Source: Psychrobacter sp. Choline-02u-9
GTDB taxonomy: Bacteria; Pseudomonadota; Gammaproteobacteria; Pseudomonadales; Moraxellaceae
Reading direction: 5' to 3'
NCBI RefSeq assembly: GCF_002836505.1
Contig: NZ_PJBF01000047.1
Location: 16,498 to 80,497 of the forward strand
DNA: 64,000 bases
The notes beneath the pieces were generated by a model. The model saw nothing but the letters and a program-made list of their open reading frames with translations. It did not search any database and was not told where the DNA came from. The translations under genes and the position numbers were made by a program. How positions within the stretch are numbered: the stretch's first letter is position 1; each line of letters opens with the position of its first letter. Shown piece by piece: positions 28,346 through 36,948 of this stretch.

Positions 28346-28722
28346 GTGAGAGCGTTAAATTCCTTATCTCATACTCTATTTTATATAGTGCGCTCAAAAC
28401 AAAAAGGTGCCGTTAAAGTAGCATTATCTGGTATGGATTTTCCTTACTTCCTATTCATTTTGTTTTCCAAATGCTGTGTAAAATTTATACCAACAGTTTT
28501 GTATTTTCTGATTAACTAATAGAGCTGGCTACAACTATTTTATATAGAGCTTATAAGCCAGTTACTACTTATATCTACAATTAACATCATCCTCTTTCAA
28601 GTACAGCTTGCAAAACTAATAGCTGACTTATCATAACAAATATTTTTAAATCAGCGCTTATAAAGCGTGACAATACTTTCTTCATTATTCTCGATTGATC
28701 CTCTGAATAAGGCTTATAAGCT
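28346..28722. other. Intergenic region lptB-radA with repeated small palindrome
   Basis: No gene is seen in these 377 bases. The 10-base palindrome gcttataagc occurs at 28549-28558 and again at 28712-28721, with a one-base-longer form (gcttataaagc) at 28656-28666. The last copy ends two bases before the radA ATG. Confidence 0.45.
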
Positions 28723-30159
28723 ATGGCAAAAAATAAAAGCAGCTATGTCTGTCAGCATTGCGGTGCGCATTTTGGTAAATGGGCTGGGCAGTGTACGGAT
28801 TGCGGGGAATGGAACAGTTTAGTCGAAGCTCCAAATATCAGCATGCCTCATCACAATAAGAGCACCGCGAAGCCTAATAACGCACGAGCTGCTACTCGTG
28901 GTACCAGTGCGCCAGCTGGTAACTACTCTGGTACTCACAGTGCTGTCATGCCGCTTAATGCAGTAAGTGTGACGCTCGACACACGCCTACCAACTGGTAT
29001 CAGTGAGTTCGATCGCGTACTGGGTGGTGGGTTAGTGGCGGGTTCCGTAGTGTTAATCGGCGGTGATCCAGGTATTGGTAAATCAACGATCTTGCTGCAA
29101 ACGGCGACCAATATGGCACGGGCGGATTCACTAGCAGGTAGTGCACTATATGTGACGGGTGAAGAATCACTTGCGCAGGTAGCCATGCGAGCCAAACGTT
29201 TAGACTTGCCTGCTGATAGACTGCGTGTACTGGCCGAAACTAACGTAGAAACTATCTGCGCTGCATTAACGCAAGAGCAGCCAGCCATCGCTATTATCGA
29301 TTCTATTCAGACTATTTATACGGATGCTATCAACTCTGCACCAGGTGGTGTCAGTCAGATTAGGGAGTCTGCAGCGATTTTGACGCGCTATGCTAAGCAA
29401 ACAGGTACAGCGCTATTTTTAGTAGGGCATGTAACCAAAGAAGGCACGCTAGCAGGTCCGCGAGTATTAGAGCATATGGTTGATACCGTACTTTATTTTG
29501 AAGGCCAGTCTGACTCGCGTTTTCGTATGATTCGTGCGGTCAAGAATCGCTTTGGTGCGGTTAATGAGTTGGGTATCTTTGGTATGACTGATATGGGGCT
29601 CAAAGAAGTCGCCAATCCATCAGCGATATTTTTAAGTCGTTATGACAAACCTGTTGCTGGATCTGTGGTGATGGTCAGTCGTGAAGGTACAAGGCCATTG
29701 TTAGTAGAAGTGCAGGCTTTGGTAGATGATTCACAAGGCTCGCCTAGAAGGATGGCGCTGGGTCTAGATTTCCAACGTTTATCCATGTTACTAGCAGTGA
29801 TGCATCGCCATGGCGGAATACATACCAGTGGACAAGATGTCTATGTCAACGTCGTTGGTGGCGTTAAAGTCATAGAAACGGGATCTGATTTAGCCGTACT
29901 GTTGGCCTGTGCTTCAAGTATTAAAGAGAGAGCGTTACCATCTTCATTAGCCGTATTCGGAGAAGTCGGTCTATCAGGTGAGATACGCCCAGTACCTAAT
30001 GGACAAGAACGCCTAAAGGAAGCGATGAAACATGGGTTTAAGCATGCCATCATTCCAAAGGCCAATGCACCTGCTAAGGATGCGCCTCAGTTTAAAGGTA
30101 TCAATGTGATTGCTGTTGAGCGTCTGGATGATGCTATCGAAAGCGCCTTTGAGTTATAA
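28723..30159 (+). CDS. radA: DNA repair protein RadA
   Basis: The 478-residue protein starts with a four-Cys zinc finger (C-x2-C ... C-x2-C in the first 27 residues), followed by a RecA-like ATPase with Walker A GGDPGIGKST, the RadA-specific KNRFG motif (KNRFGAVNELG) and a Lon-like C-terminal domain. RadA helps branch migration in recombinational repair. The Ser/Thr/Asn-rich segment between zinc finger and ATPase is longer than in E. coli. A bidirectional terminator follows. Confidence 0.95.
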   Translation: MAKNKSSYVCQHCGAHFGKWAGQCTDCGEWNSLVEAPNISMPHHNKSTAKPNNARAATRGTSAPAGNYSGTHSAVMPLNAVSVTLDTRLPTGISEFDRVLGGGLVAGSVVLIGGDPGIGKSTILLQTATNMARADSLAGSALYVTGEESLAQVAMRAKRLDLPADRLRVLAETNVETICAALTQEQPAIAIIDSIQTIYTDAINSAPGGVSQIRESAAILTRYAKQTGTALFLVGHVTKEGTLAGPRVLEHMVDTVLYFEGQSDSRFRMIRAVKNRFGAVNELGIFGMTDMGLKEVANPSAIFLSRYDKPVAGSVVMVSREGTRPLLVEVQALVDDSQGSPRRMALGLDFQRLSMLLAVMHRHGGIHTSGQDVYVNVVGGVKVIETGSDLAVLLACASSIKERALPSSLAVFGEVGLSGEIRPVPNGQERLKEAMKHGFKHAIIPKANAPAKDAPQFKGINVIAVERLDDAIESAFEL

Positions 30160-30236
30160 GTTATATAGAATTAGTAGTACTTTGTTTTGAGTAGTTTAGT
30201 CGCTACTGTTAGTTTGGAACGATAAATATAGACCAT

Positions 30237-30273
30237 AAAAAAAGCCTAACTAATGATGAGTTAGGCTTTTTTT
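30237..30273. terminator. Bidirectional terminator
   Basis: aaaaaagcctaac and gttaggctttttt pair perfectly around a nine-base loop. It lies between radA (+) and the RlpA-like gene (-). Confidence 0.9.
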
Positions 30274-30321
30274 GCTATATAGGCTAGCAATATTATTGGT
30301 CTTTAAAACTGATACCTAAAG

Positions 30322-30936
30322 TTAAGGTCCTGCAACGCGCTCAATAGCAACGTTACCCACGCCTTTACTCGTAATACCGAGTTTTTTGGCGGCACCATAA
30401 GATAAGTCTAATACACGGTTACCATGAAATGGGCCACGATCGTTCACTTTTACCACGACACTTTTACCATTGGTCTTGTTAGTGACTTTGACATAGCAGT
30501 TCAATGGTAATGAGCGATGCGCTGCAGTTAAACCGTTCATGTCAAAAGTTTCGCCACTGGCAGTCTTGCGACCATGAAACTTACGACCATACCAAGACGC
30601 AAGACCAGTCTGCTTGAACTTACTGACAGAGTTGGAAGCAACAGCTGTTAAGCGCTCTAATACATCTTCATCATTGGTAACTTGTGTCGTATCATTGGCT
30701 AACAATGAGCTGCTAAGTGCCAATGAAGTCGGCTGACGGGCTGACTTTACCAAACTTGATGCACCATCATGCTGACGGCTTAGTTCACCAAGTACACGGT
30801 CAATGTGGGAGGCGTTATCTTGCGAAATCATAGCAAGTGTGGTCTTTGCTTCTACAGCATTTGCATTGGTAGCGACTGCAGAGCCAGCAAATAACATTGC
30901 TGACATTGTAAGTAAACCAGATAAACGCTTGTTCAT
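30322..30936 (-). CDS. rlpA: RlpA-like septal protein (double-psi beta-barrel)
   Basis: The 204-residue protein has a signal peptide (about 1-28) and, from about residue 110, a double-psi beta-barrel: GLASWYGRKFHGRKTASGE, LTAAHRSLPLN, and VKVNDRGPFHGNRVLDLS with the catalytic-type Asp. RlpA enzymes cleave stem-peptide-free glycan at the septum. The C-terminal SPOR domain of classical RlpA is missing, and no lipobox is seen, so this may be a soluble periplasmic relative rather than the true orthologue. Confidence 0.82.
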   Translation of the reverse strand: MNKRLSGLLTMSAMLFAGSAVATNANAVEAKTTLAMISQDNASHIDRVLGELSRQHDGASSLVKSARQPTSLALSSSLLANDTTQVTNDEDVLERLTAVASNSVSKFKQTGLASWYGRKFHGRKTASGETFDMNGLTAAHRSLPLNCYVKVTNKTNGKSVVVKVNDRGPFHGNRVLDLSYGAAKKLGITSKGVGNVAIERVAGP

Positions 30937-31513
30937 AAATACCTCTATAACTTATACATCAAAACCTAACTCTAAATATTTTAGATTGAGCATGGCATTA
31001 ATCTATTATTTTCATATTGATTAATGAGCGGCTCTTATAGATATTAATATATGGTAATTTTTCATTTCATTATCATCAGTGTTCAGCAGAAGTAGAGCTA
31101 AAGTGACTGACGATACGCTCAAATGATAGTTAGCGATAAGCATTGAATACAAAGTCCAAAATCAGGACTGAGTGACAATGTCACTATATGTCGTATTTAC
31201 ATGATGTGCGATCTACAAACTTCTTTAGAATGCTACGTTAATAAAAGGTTCAGAGGACATCGCGTATCGCTTTGTTATCAAACCGTTAATTAAGTAGTGT
31301 ATTTGAAAGTCTGGAATCTACAAGATGCTAACTATACGGCTACGCTACAACCTAAATATATTTAAATGCAAAGTTTATTAGTAGCTATGTACGGGTTATG
31401 TATCAGAGTACAGTAAAACGAGGTTAACGCAATTTTTTGTAAAAAACAAGGAATAAAATCTTTCTAGACTTATAGGTGGTTAACTTATATTGGAAATTCT
31501 GCCTATTTACTAT

Positions 31514-31687
31514 TAGGGCGTGTCCTCATTTTAAAAATGGTGATAAAAATGAGATAAATCGCAGTCAAACAAGGAAAATAGCGCAGATAATATCGAGATA
31601 TTAGTCAGCTATTTGACGCCATTTGGCAAGATTTAGCCATTTTTAACCCATTTAGATGACTATCGATTGAATTGAAGACACGCCCTA
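31514..31687. mobile_element. MITE-like element, family 1, full copy (174 bp)
   Basis: The ends are an 11-base perfect terminal inverted repeat, tagggcgtgtc at 31514-31524 and gacacgcccta at 31677-31687, with further similarity inward. No coding frame is present. If the outer TA on each side is a duplicated target, the element proper is GGGCGTGTC...GACACGCCC flanked by TA, as for several IS5-like or IS630-like families. A shortened copy is at 51918-51975. Confidence 0.7.
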
Positions 31688-31776
31688 GAAATAAGAGGCG
31701 CTAAAACGAACAATTATTTCAGATTTGTAACTATTATTATCTATACGAACATAAATTATATGAAGATCATTAAAAT

Positions 31777-31834
31777 AAAAAAGCCATAGCGCTAAGAATA
31801 AAACTCTTCTTCGCATTATGGCTCATTGTCTTTT
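31777..31834 (-). terminator. Terminator after rodA
   Basis: On the minus strand agccata... and ...tatggct form a long imperfect hairpin followed by a T-rich tail, about 100 bases after the rodA stop codon. Confidence 0.6.
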
Positions 31835-31938
31835 ATCAAATCATTAGTAGTACAAAGCAATTTATCTTAATGGTACTACCATGATTATTACAACGACTTA
31901 CTCGAAAGACGAATTATACAGAAAGTATCCTATCCCAG

Positions 31939-33081
31939 TTAGCCAGATTTATGTGTATGGATAGACATGAGTAAGCCAAATCCTGCCATCAGAGTCACGA
32001 TAGCCGTACCACCATAACTAATGAATGGTAGTGGAACACCTACGACAGGCAAAATACCGCCAACCATGCCGACATTGACGAATATATAAACAAAGAAAGA
32101 CATGGCGATAGCACCAGCTAACAATCTACTATAAACATCAGGATGAGTGAAAGCAATATATAAGGCACGTGATAAAAGGCAGAAATAAATGAACATCAGT
32201 AGCATGACACCGAGCAAACCAAACTCTTCGGAGAAGGCGGCAATAATAAAATCAGTATGGCCTTCTGGCAGAAAATGTAGGTGTGATTGCGTGCCTTCCA
32301 GATAGCCTTTTCCAGTGAGGCCACCAGAACCAATGGCTGTCTTCGATTGAATAATGTTCCATCCAGCACCTTGCACATCTGCTTCAGGATTAAGGAGTGT
32401 CAATACTCGCGTACGCTGATAGTCGTGGAGTAAAAAATTCCAAGCAAATGCTATAAACGGTACAGCCAAAATTACAGCAGCAGAAATCAATCGCCACGAG
32501 AGGCCCGCTAAGAAAAGCACAAATATGCCGCTAGCAGCGACCAGTAACGACGTACCAAGATCAGGCTCTTTAGCAATTAATAGCACCGGTACAATGATCA
32601 ATGCCAAAGTAATAGCAATGCTAGACGCTGACGGTGGCAAATCACGCTTAGACAAAAACCAAGCACACATCATTGGCATGCCCAGCTTCATAAACTCTGA
32701 AGGCTGCACACTACCGAACCCCGGCAAATTGATCCAGCGCTGAGCACCCATACGTACTTCACCGATAATATCTACCAATACCAATAATATAAGTCCTAAG
32801 ACATAAAATATGGGCGTAAAAGTACGATAGAGACTGGGCGGTATCTGCGCCATGGTAAACATTACCGCGAATGCCACTCCATAACTGACCATTTGGCGAA
32901 TAACCATACCAATATCTTGGCTGGCGGCGCTGTATAGAATCGTCAGACCAATACAACAAACCGTCAATAACAGTAAAGTTAACCATGGGTCGATATGAAT
33001 ACGTTGCCATAGCGTCGGTGCATGACCTTGACCCAAATGATGGCTCTGACGTGAAAAACGATATTGCGGGTTAGAAGACAT
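31939..33081 (-). CDS. rodA: Rod shape-determining peptidoglycan glycosyltransferase RodA
   Basis: The 380-residue multi-pass membrane protein (about ten hydrophobic helices) belongs to the SEDS family. Recognisable are GAQRWINLPGFGSVQPSEFMKL, the KEPDLGTSLL motif with the essential Asp, an ...GSGGLTGKGYLEGTQSHLHFLPEGHTDFI loop and LPFISYGGTA near the end. RodA polymerises glycan strands for side-wall elongation with the transpeptidase PBP2. It appears as a single gene; mrdA is not adjacent. Confidence 0.94.
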   Translation of the reverse strand: MSSNPQYRFSRQSHHLGQGHAPTLWQRIHIDPWLTLLLLTVCCIGLTILYSAASQDIGMVIRQMVSYGVAFAVMFTMAQIPPSLYRTFTPIFYVLGLILLVLVDIIGEVRMGAQRWINLPGFGSVQPSEFMKLGMPMMCAWFLSKRDLPPSASSIAITLALIIVPVLLIAKEPDLGTSLLVAASGIFVLFLAGLSWRLISAAVILAVPFIAFAWNFLLHDYQRTRVLTLLNPEADVQGAGWNIIQSKTAIGSGGLTGKGYLEGTQSHLHFLPEGHTDFIIAAFSEEFGLLGVMLLMFIYFCLLSRALYIAFTHPDVYSRLLAGAIAMSFFVYIFVNVGMVGGILPVVGVPLPFISYGGTAIVTLMAGFGLLMSIHTHKSG

Positions 33082-33365
33082 AGGCAGAATTTGGCTAACA
33101 ATTGGTGTAGGAGGGAAGTACTAACTAAATTATCTCATTGTAAATAATGATGAGAAGCGTACTTAAAAGTACCGACTTTAATAAAAGTATGCGAGCACGC
33201 GATGGCTATATAATTCACAAATAATAATAAAGTCACTCAATTATAAAAGTTGTAAGGATAAGTGTTAATTATCAATATTGGACTTCAAATTAGAAGCGAT
33301 AGTTTAGCCTGCTTGTTGAAAATTTGATAGTATCGATAAAACGTTTTTAGCGGTAGTTTATTGCA

Positions 33366-34313
33366 ATGATAAAATCAAAAATCCATGCGTATAGGCAAAT
33401 TTGCCAACCTATTATCACCCTTATCCTATGTGCTGGCAGTGTCAGTGCTCATGCCGTTATCATCAGTGATGATAGTGAACGCCGTATTCAAATACGTCAA
33501 AGTAGCAGTACAAGCAATAACAGTAATGCGTATATAACGCCCTCTACTAACAGCTCAAATCAGCGTCCTGGTGTTACCATGTTGAGTGGTGCGAACGCAT
33601 CAAATAGCGACAGTATGCAAAACTTGATTGTACAAAAACAGCGTGATTTCGAGATTGATGCTAGGTTGTCCATTGAAGAAAACAAACGTGTGAATGTAGT
33701 GAGACGCGGTACTACTTATAGTACAGCAAACAACACCTATAATGGTGCTTATAACGATTCTATGAATATGGACTTTAATGCATGGTTAAATAGCAATAGT
33801 TATCGTGCCAGACAAATAGCAGAGTATGAGCGTTATCTTAGCGCACGAGTCGGATCACAGAATGTACCGCCATTGTCTCAACTGCTGACGACTGCCCGTA
33901 GTTGGAGTAAATGCGGGTATGAGCCTTATCAACTGCCACCTCAAGAACTATGGTCTAACATTGTACCAACATTACGCCTTTATAGTGAGTTGAAAAACCA
34001 AGGTATTTTACCACTTAGTAGTGAGATACGTTCGGTATATCGTAACCCAGGTTTGAATGATTGTGCAGGCGGGGCAGACGGTAGTAAGCATATGAATGCA
34101 AGTGCTATGGATATCTGGGTACCTGAGTACGAAGACAATTTATGGCGCTTGAGTACCATGCATGATGGCTTATGCCAGTTTTGGCAGTATCAAGGACAGC
34201 CTTATAACTTTGGTTTAGGATTATATGCGACGGGAGCTATTCATTTAGATACGGATGGTTATCGTAAGTGGGGGTTCAATCACGCTAGTAGTTCCTCTTC
34301 TTGCCGCTATTAA
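33366..34313 (+). CDS. Secreted M15 family peptidase (D-Ala-D-Ala carboxypeptidase-like)
   Basis: The 315-residue protein has a signal peptide (about 1-30, ending VSAHA) and a Ser/Asn-rich region, then an M15-type zinc domain in the last 130 residues. The metal site is visible as S-K-H-M-x5-A-M-D (SKHMNASAMDIW) and the closing H-L-D (AIHLDTDGYRKWG). LSSEIRSVYRNPGLNDCAGG is the conserved segment before it. Such enzymes cut D-Ala or other bonds in peptidoglycan peptides. Because of the signal peptide it should act in the periplasm on the cell wall. It stands alone. Confidence 0.8.
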   Translation: MIKSKIHAYRQICQPIITLILCAGSVSAHAVIISDDSERRIQIRQSSSTSNNSNAYITPSTNSSNQRPGVTMLSGANASNSDSMQNLIVQKQRDFEIDARLSIEENKRVNVVRRGTTYSTANNTYNGAYNDSMNMDFNAWLNSNSYRARQIAEYERYLSARVGSQNVPPLSQLLTTARSWSKCGYEPYQLPPQELWSNIVPTLRLYSELKNQGILPLSSEIRSVYRNPGLNDCAGGADGSKHMNASAMDIWVPEYEDNLWRLSTMHDGLCQFWQYQGQPYNFGLGLYATGAIHLDTDGYRKWGFNHASSSSSCRY

Positions 34314-34581
34314 TTGACTTATTAAGAATCGAGAATTCAAATGAATATAAAGTTAGCCGAGATAACGCTAGATGTATATTCATTTTTATATATACTATTC
34401 CAGTGTTTACTAAAAATAATAATTTTGTAATTATTTGGTAGGATTCATAGGTCAGACGCATGAGTTCATTAAAAATTTGTTTGGTCTTTAAAAACTATGC
34501 TTTAATAATATGTGTTATCAATCGCCTTTATATTTTCATGGCTTATAAAGAAAACCACCAAATTTACTTTAAGCGAAAACT

Positions 34582-35157
34582 ATGAAAAATCAGCGCTCGA
34601 CAATGAAAAACTATCATAAATTAAATAACGAGAAGCAAAGTTTTTTGCACTCGAACTATAAGTATGGCGCTTTGTTTACTTCTGCACTTATGTCGGTATT
34701 ATTGATTAATGCGTGTAGTACAGAGATGTCCTCTGAAAACAATATGATAGTGACGGATAAAGCTGATAGACATATACAAAGCTCTAAAGAGATAGAAGAT
34801 AGTATCAAGAACTCTTATGCTCGTTTGGCATCTAAGCGCTCTGATGTCTGTCCAAAATTAATTCAAGAAGAAACAGGTAATCAGGTTATCGAACGTATAT
34901 CAGAGGTCATGGTAAATGACTACTGTGATTATTTCTTATATCCGCGAGAGGGTCAGCGCCTCAATGTTAAAGTAGATAACCGTCAAATAGAAGCGCTATT
35001 AATTGTGCCGACGCTACATAACTTTGCCAATGGTAATTATAAAGTGACGTCTTATGATAAGCATGTTATCCGTTTGAGCTATAACGGGGCTACCCATAAG
35101 CCTGAGCATTTTGTCTATGATGTTACGCTAAAAATTTCTGATGCCAAGTATTCTTAA
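34582..35157 (+). CDS. Putative lipoprotein of unknown function
   Basis: The 191-residue product has a long charged N-terminus, then a hydrophobic helix ending in the lipobox LINAC (lipidated Cys near 45). A start at ATG 34603 would give a more normal, though still long, signal peptide. The mature part contains two further Cys (in DVCPKL and DYCDYF) that could form a disulfide, and a C-terminal strand-rich region (LNVKVDNRQIEALLIVPTLH). I do not recognise a family. It lies between the M15 gene and the M16 gene pair. Confidence 0.6.
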   Translation: MKNQRSTMKNYHKLNNEKQSFLHSNYKYGALFTSALMSVLLINACSTEMSSENNMIVTDKADRHIQSSKEIEDSIKNSYARLASKRSDVCPKLIQEETGNQVIERISEVMVNDYCDYFLYPREGQRLNVKVDNRQIEALLIVPTLHNFANGNYKVTSYDKHVIRLSYNGATHKPEHFVYDVTLKISDAKYS

Positions 35158-35215
35158 TACTAAGCATTCCTAATATTTCACTTCTTATTTAAAGATTATA
35201 GCCGTTCAAATATTA

Positions 35216-35262
35216 ATGGACATATTATGAGTAGTATTTTTTACCATTTATAATACGTCCAT
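35216..35262. repeat. Imperfect inverted repeat between convergent genes
   Basis: The arms 35216-35230 (atggacatattatga) and 35248-35262 pair at 14 of 15 positions counting one G-U. The loop contains a T run. It sits between the convergent unknown lipoprotein and M16 genes where a terminator is expected, but no T tract follows the stem. Confidence 0.5.
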
Positions 35263-35303
35263 TGGATTGATAACGCTTATTTCTAATATTGCTTCCTAGC
35301 GAT

Positions 35304-36881
35304 TTATTTCTTACTGGTTTTTTCTACCACTTTCTTTTCTTTCCAAGGATCTTCTTGCCCAACCGTAACTATTAAAAAGTTATCAGGCTTTAGCGTATCT
35401 CGCATGGTTTGATTGACCTCTGAAAGTGTGACTTGATCAATGCGATTGGTATAGTCAGCTAAGTAATTATTCGGTAATTGGTAAAAATTCATCATTCCAA
35501 GTGAGCTATTGATACCTACATTGCTCGCAAATCCCATCGGGAAGCTATTTTTCAGATTATCTGTAGTTAAGCGCATCTCCTCAGTGGTGATACCCTTGTC
35601 CAGCGTTTCGTTGATAACCGCTAAGCTTGCATCAATGGCCGCACGCGCCTTATCATTACGTGTCGAAAAACCAATCTGGTAGGGACCTCGAGAGAGCATT
35701 GGGTTCATCGATCCTGAGATTCCATAAGTATAGCCAAGGTTTTGTCTCACCTCAGTCATTAGCCGCGCATTAAAGTCACTTCCTGCCATGACTTCATTTC
35801 CAACAGCAAAGTTGGTTTGCTGCTGCTGTGCTATTGGGTCGGTTGCTCGTTTGCTACCTAGCTGTCCCATGAGTACAGTGGTTTGAGTGCTTGGGAATGG
35901 AATATGAACATGCTGCGCTTTAGTCAGCGGTTTTGGCTCAGGTAAATCAGTGGCAGCTTGGCCAGCAGGTAATTTAGCAGTGATGTCTTCTGCCAGTTTT
36001 TTGGCTTGTTTTAATGTCAGGTTGCCGGTCATAGCAACAGATGCGTTTGCTGCTACCAGATATTTGTTTTTAAAGTCTATCAGTTGTTGCTTCTCAATCG
36101 TAGGAACGCTTTCTAGCGTGCCGACTGATGGATGCGCGTAAGGGTGAATACCATATAGAGCCTCGTTGAAAGCGATACTTGCTAAGCTATTAGGATCTTG
36201 TTTTTGTTGCTGCAGGCCTACCAACAGTCTTGCTTTATTGCGAGCTAGAACTTGCTCGTCAAACGTAGGCTCACTTACCATCTGTGTCATTAAGTCAATG
36301 GCTGGCAGAAGATGCTTGTCATCAGATAGGCTACGCAGTGAAACAATAAACATATCTTTATATGCGCTACTGCTTAGATTGATGCCCAACGTTTCCACTG
36401 CACGTGTAAATGCGTTCTCATCTAGACTTTTGGAGCCCTGTTCGAGCATCGTCGCTGTCATATTAGCAATACCAAAACCTTCTTTTTTGATACTACCATC
36501 ACGCGCGCTACCAGCATTAAAACGCAAATCAACATCGACAATTGGCAAGGTGGTCGTTTGTACAAACATAACAGGTACGCCAGACTTGGTCTTAAACTGT
36601 TGAATGGTCGGTACGGTGACTTTTAAAGGTTTGTCATCGGCTAAGCTGGTCAGTTTAGATAGAGCAGCAATTGGCGCACTTGCATCGACTGCAGCAGGTG
36701 AGCGGTAATCTTCAGAAGCTGTTGTATCAGCTTGAGCAGTAGTAGCCAAGATGCTAAAAGCAAAAATTACGCTAGCACTGAGATAAGATCCCTTTTTAGA
36801 TGCGATAGTGCTTCTTATAGAGGCTGAAGCAGTTTTAAAAGATTTTGGTTTTGCTTTAGAGTCGTATTTATTCTGAATCAT
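35304..36881 (-). CDS. M16 family peptidase-like protein, zinc site absent
   Basis: The 525-residue protein has a signal peptide (about 25-52, ending TTAQA) and the two M16 half-domains (about 90-310 and 310-510). Where active members have HXXEH, this protein reads ANMTATMLEQGS, so the zinc ligands are missing. The second half shows FPSTQTTVLMGQLG and NFAVGNEVMAGSDFNARLMTEVRQNLGYTYG-type segments typical of the family. It is probably the non-catalytic partner of the active M16 protein 68 bases upstream, as in mitochondrial processing peptidase pairs. Substrate unknown; location periplasm. Confidence 0.88.
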   Translation of the reverse strand: MIQNKYDSKAKPKSFKTASASIRSTIASKKGSYLSASVIFAFSILATTAQADTTASEDYRSPAAVDASAPIAALSKLTSLADDKPLKVTVPTIQQFKTKSGVPVMFVQTTTLPIVDVDLRFNAGSARDGSIKKEGFGIANMTATMLEQGSKSLDENAFTRAVETLGINLSSSAYKDMFIVSLRSLSDDKHLLPAIDLMTQMVSEPTFDEQVLARNKARLLVGLQQQKQDPNSLASIAFNEALYGIHPYAHPSVGTLESVPTIEKQQLIDFKNKYLVAANASVAMTGNLTLKQAKKLAEDITAKLPAGQAATDLPEPKPLTKAQHVHIPFPSTQTTVLMGQLGSKRATDPIAQQQQTNFAVGNEVMAGSDFNARLMTEVRQNLGYTYGISGSMNPMLSRGPYQIGFSTRNDKARAAIDASLAVINETLDKGITTEEMRLTTDNLKNSFPMGFASNVGINSSLGMMNFYQLPNNYLADYTNRIDQVTLSEVNQTMRDTLKPDNFLIVTVGQEDPWKEKKVVEKTSKK

Positions 36882-36948
36882 GAGTTTCTTCTTATTAAGA
36901 ATACGGTGCTATGGCCATTTTTATGAGACGTTTGATAATAGGCAGCGA

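Larger units (their letters stand above)
30937..31938. other. One kilobase without a recognised gene
   Basis: This AT-rich gap lies between rlpA and rodA, both on the minus strand. It holds a MITE-like repeat (31514-31687) and the rodA terminator (about 31777-31834). I scanned for small ORFs with a ribosome-binding site and for tRNA shapes and saw none. A small RNA cannot be excluded. Confidence 0.5.

Noticed and set aside
31418..31430. cgaggttaacgc as a third copy of repeat family 2
   Set aside because: Only 12 bases match; the flanks do not align with either copy.
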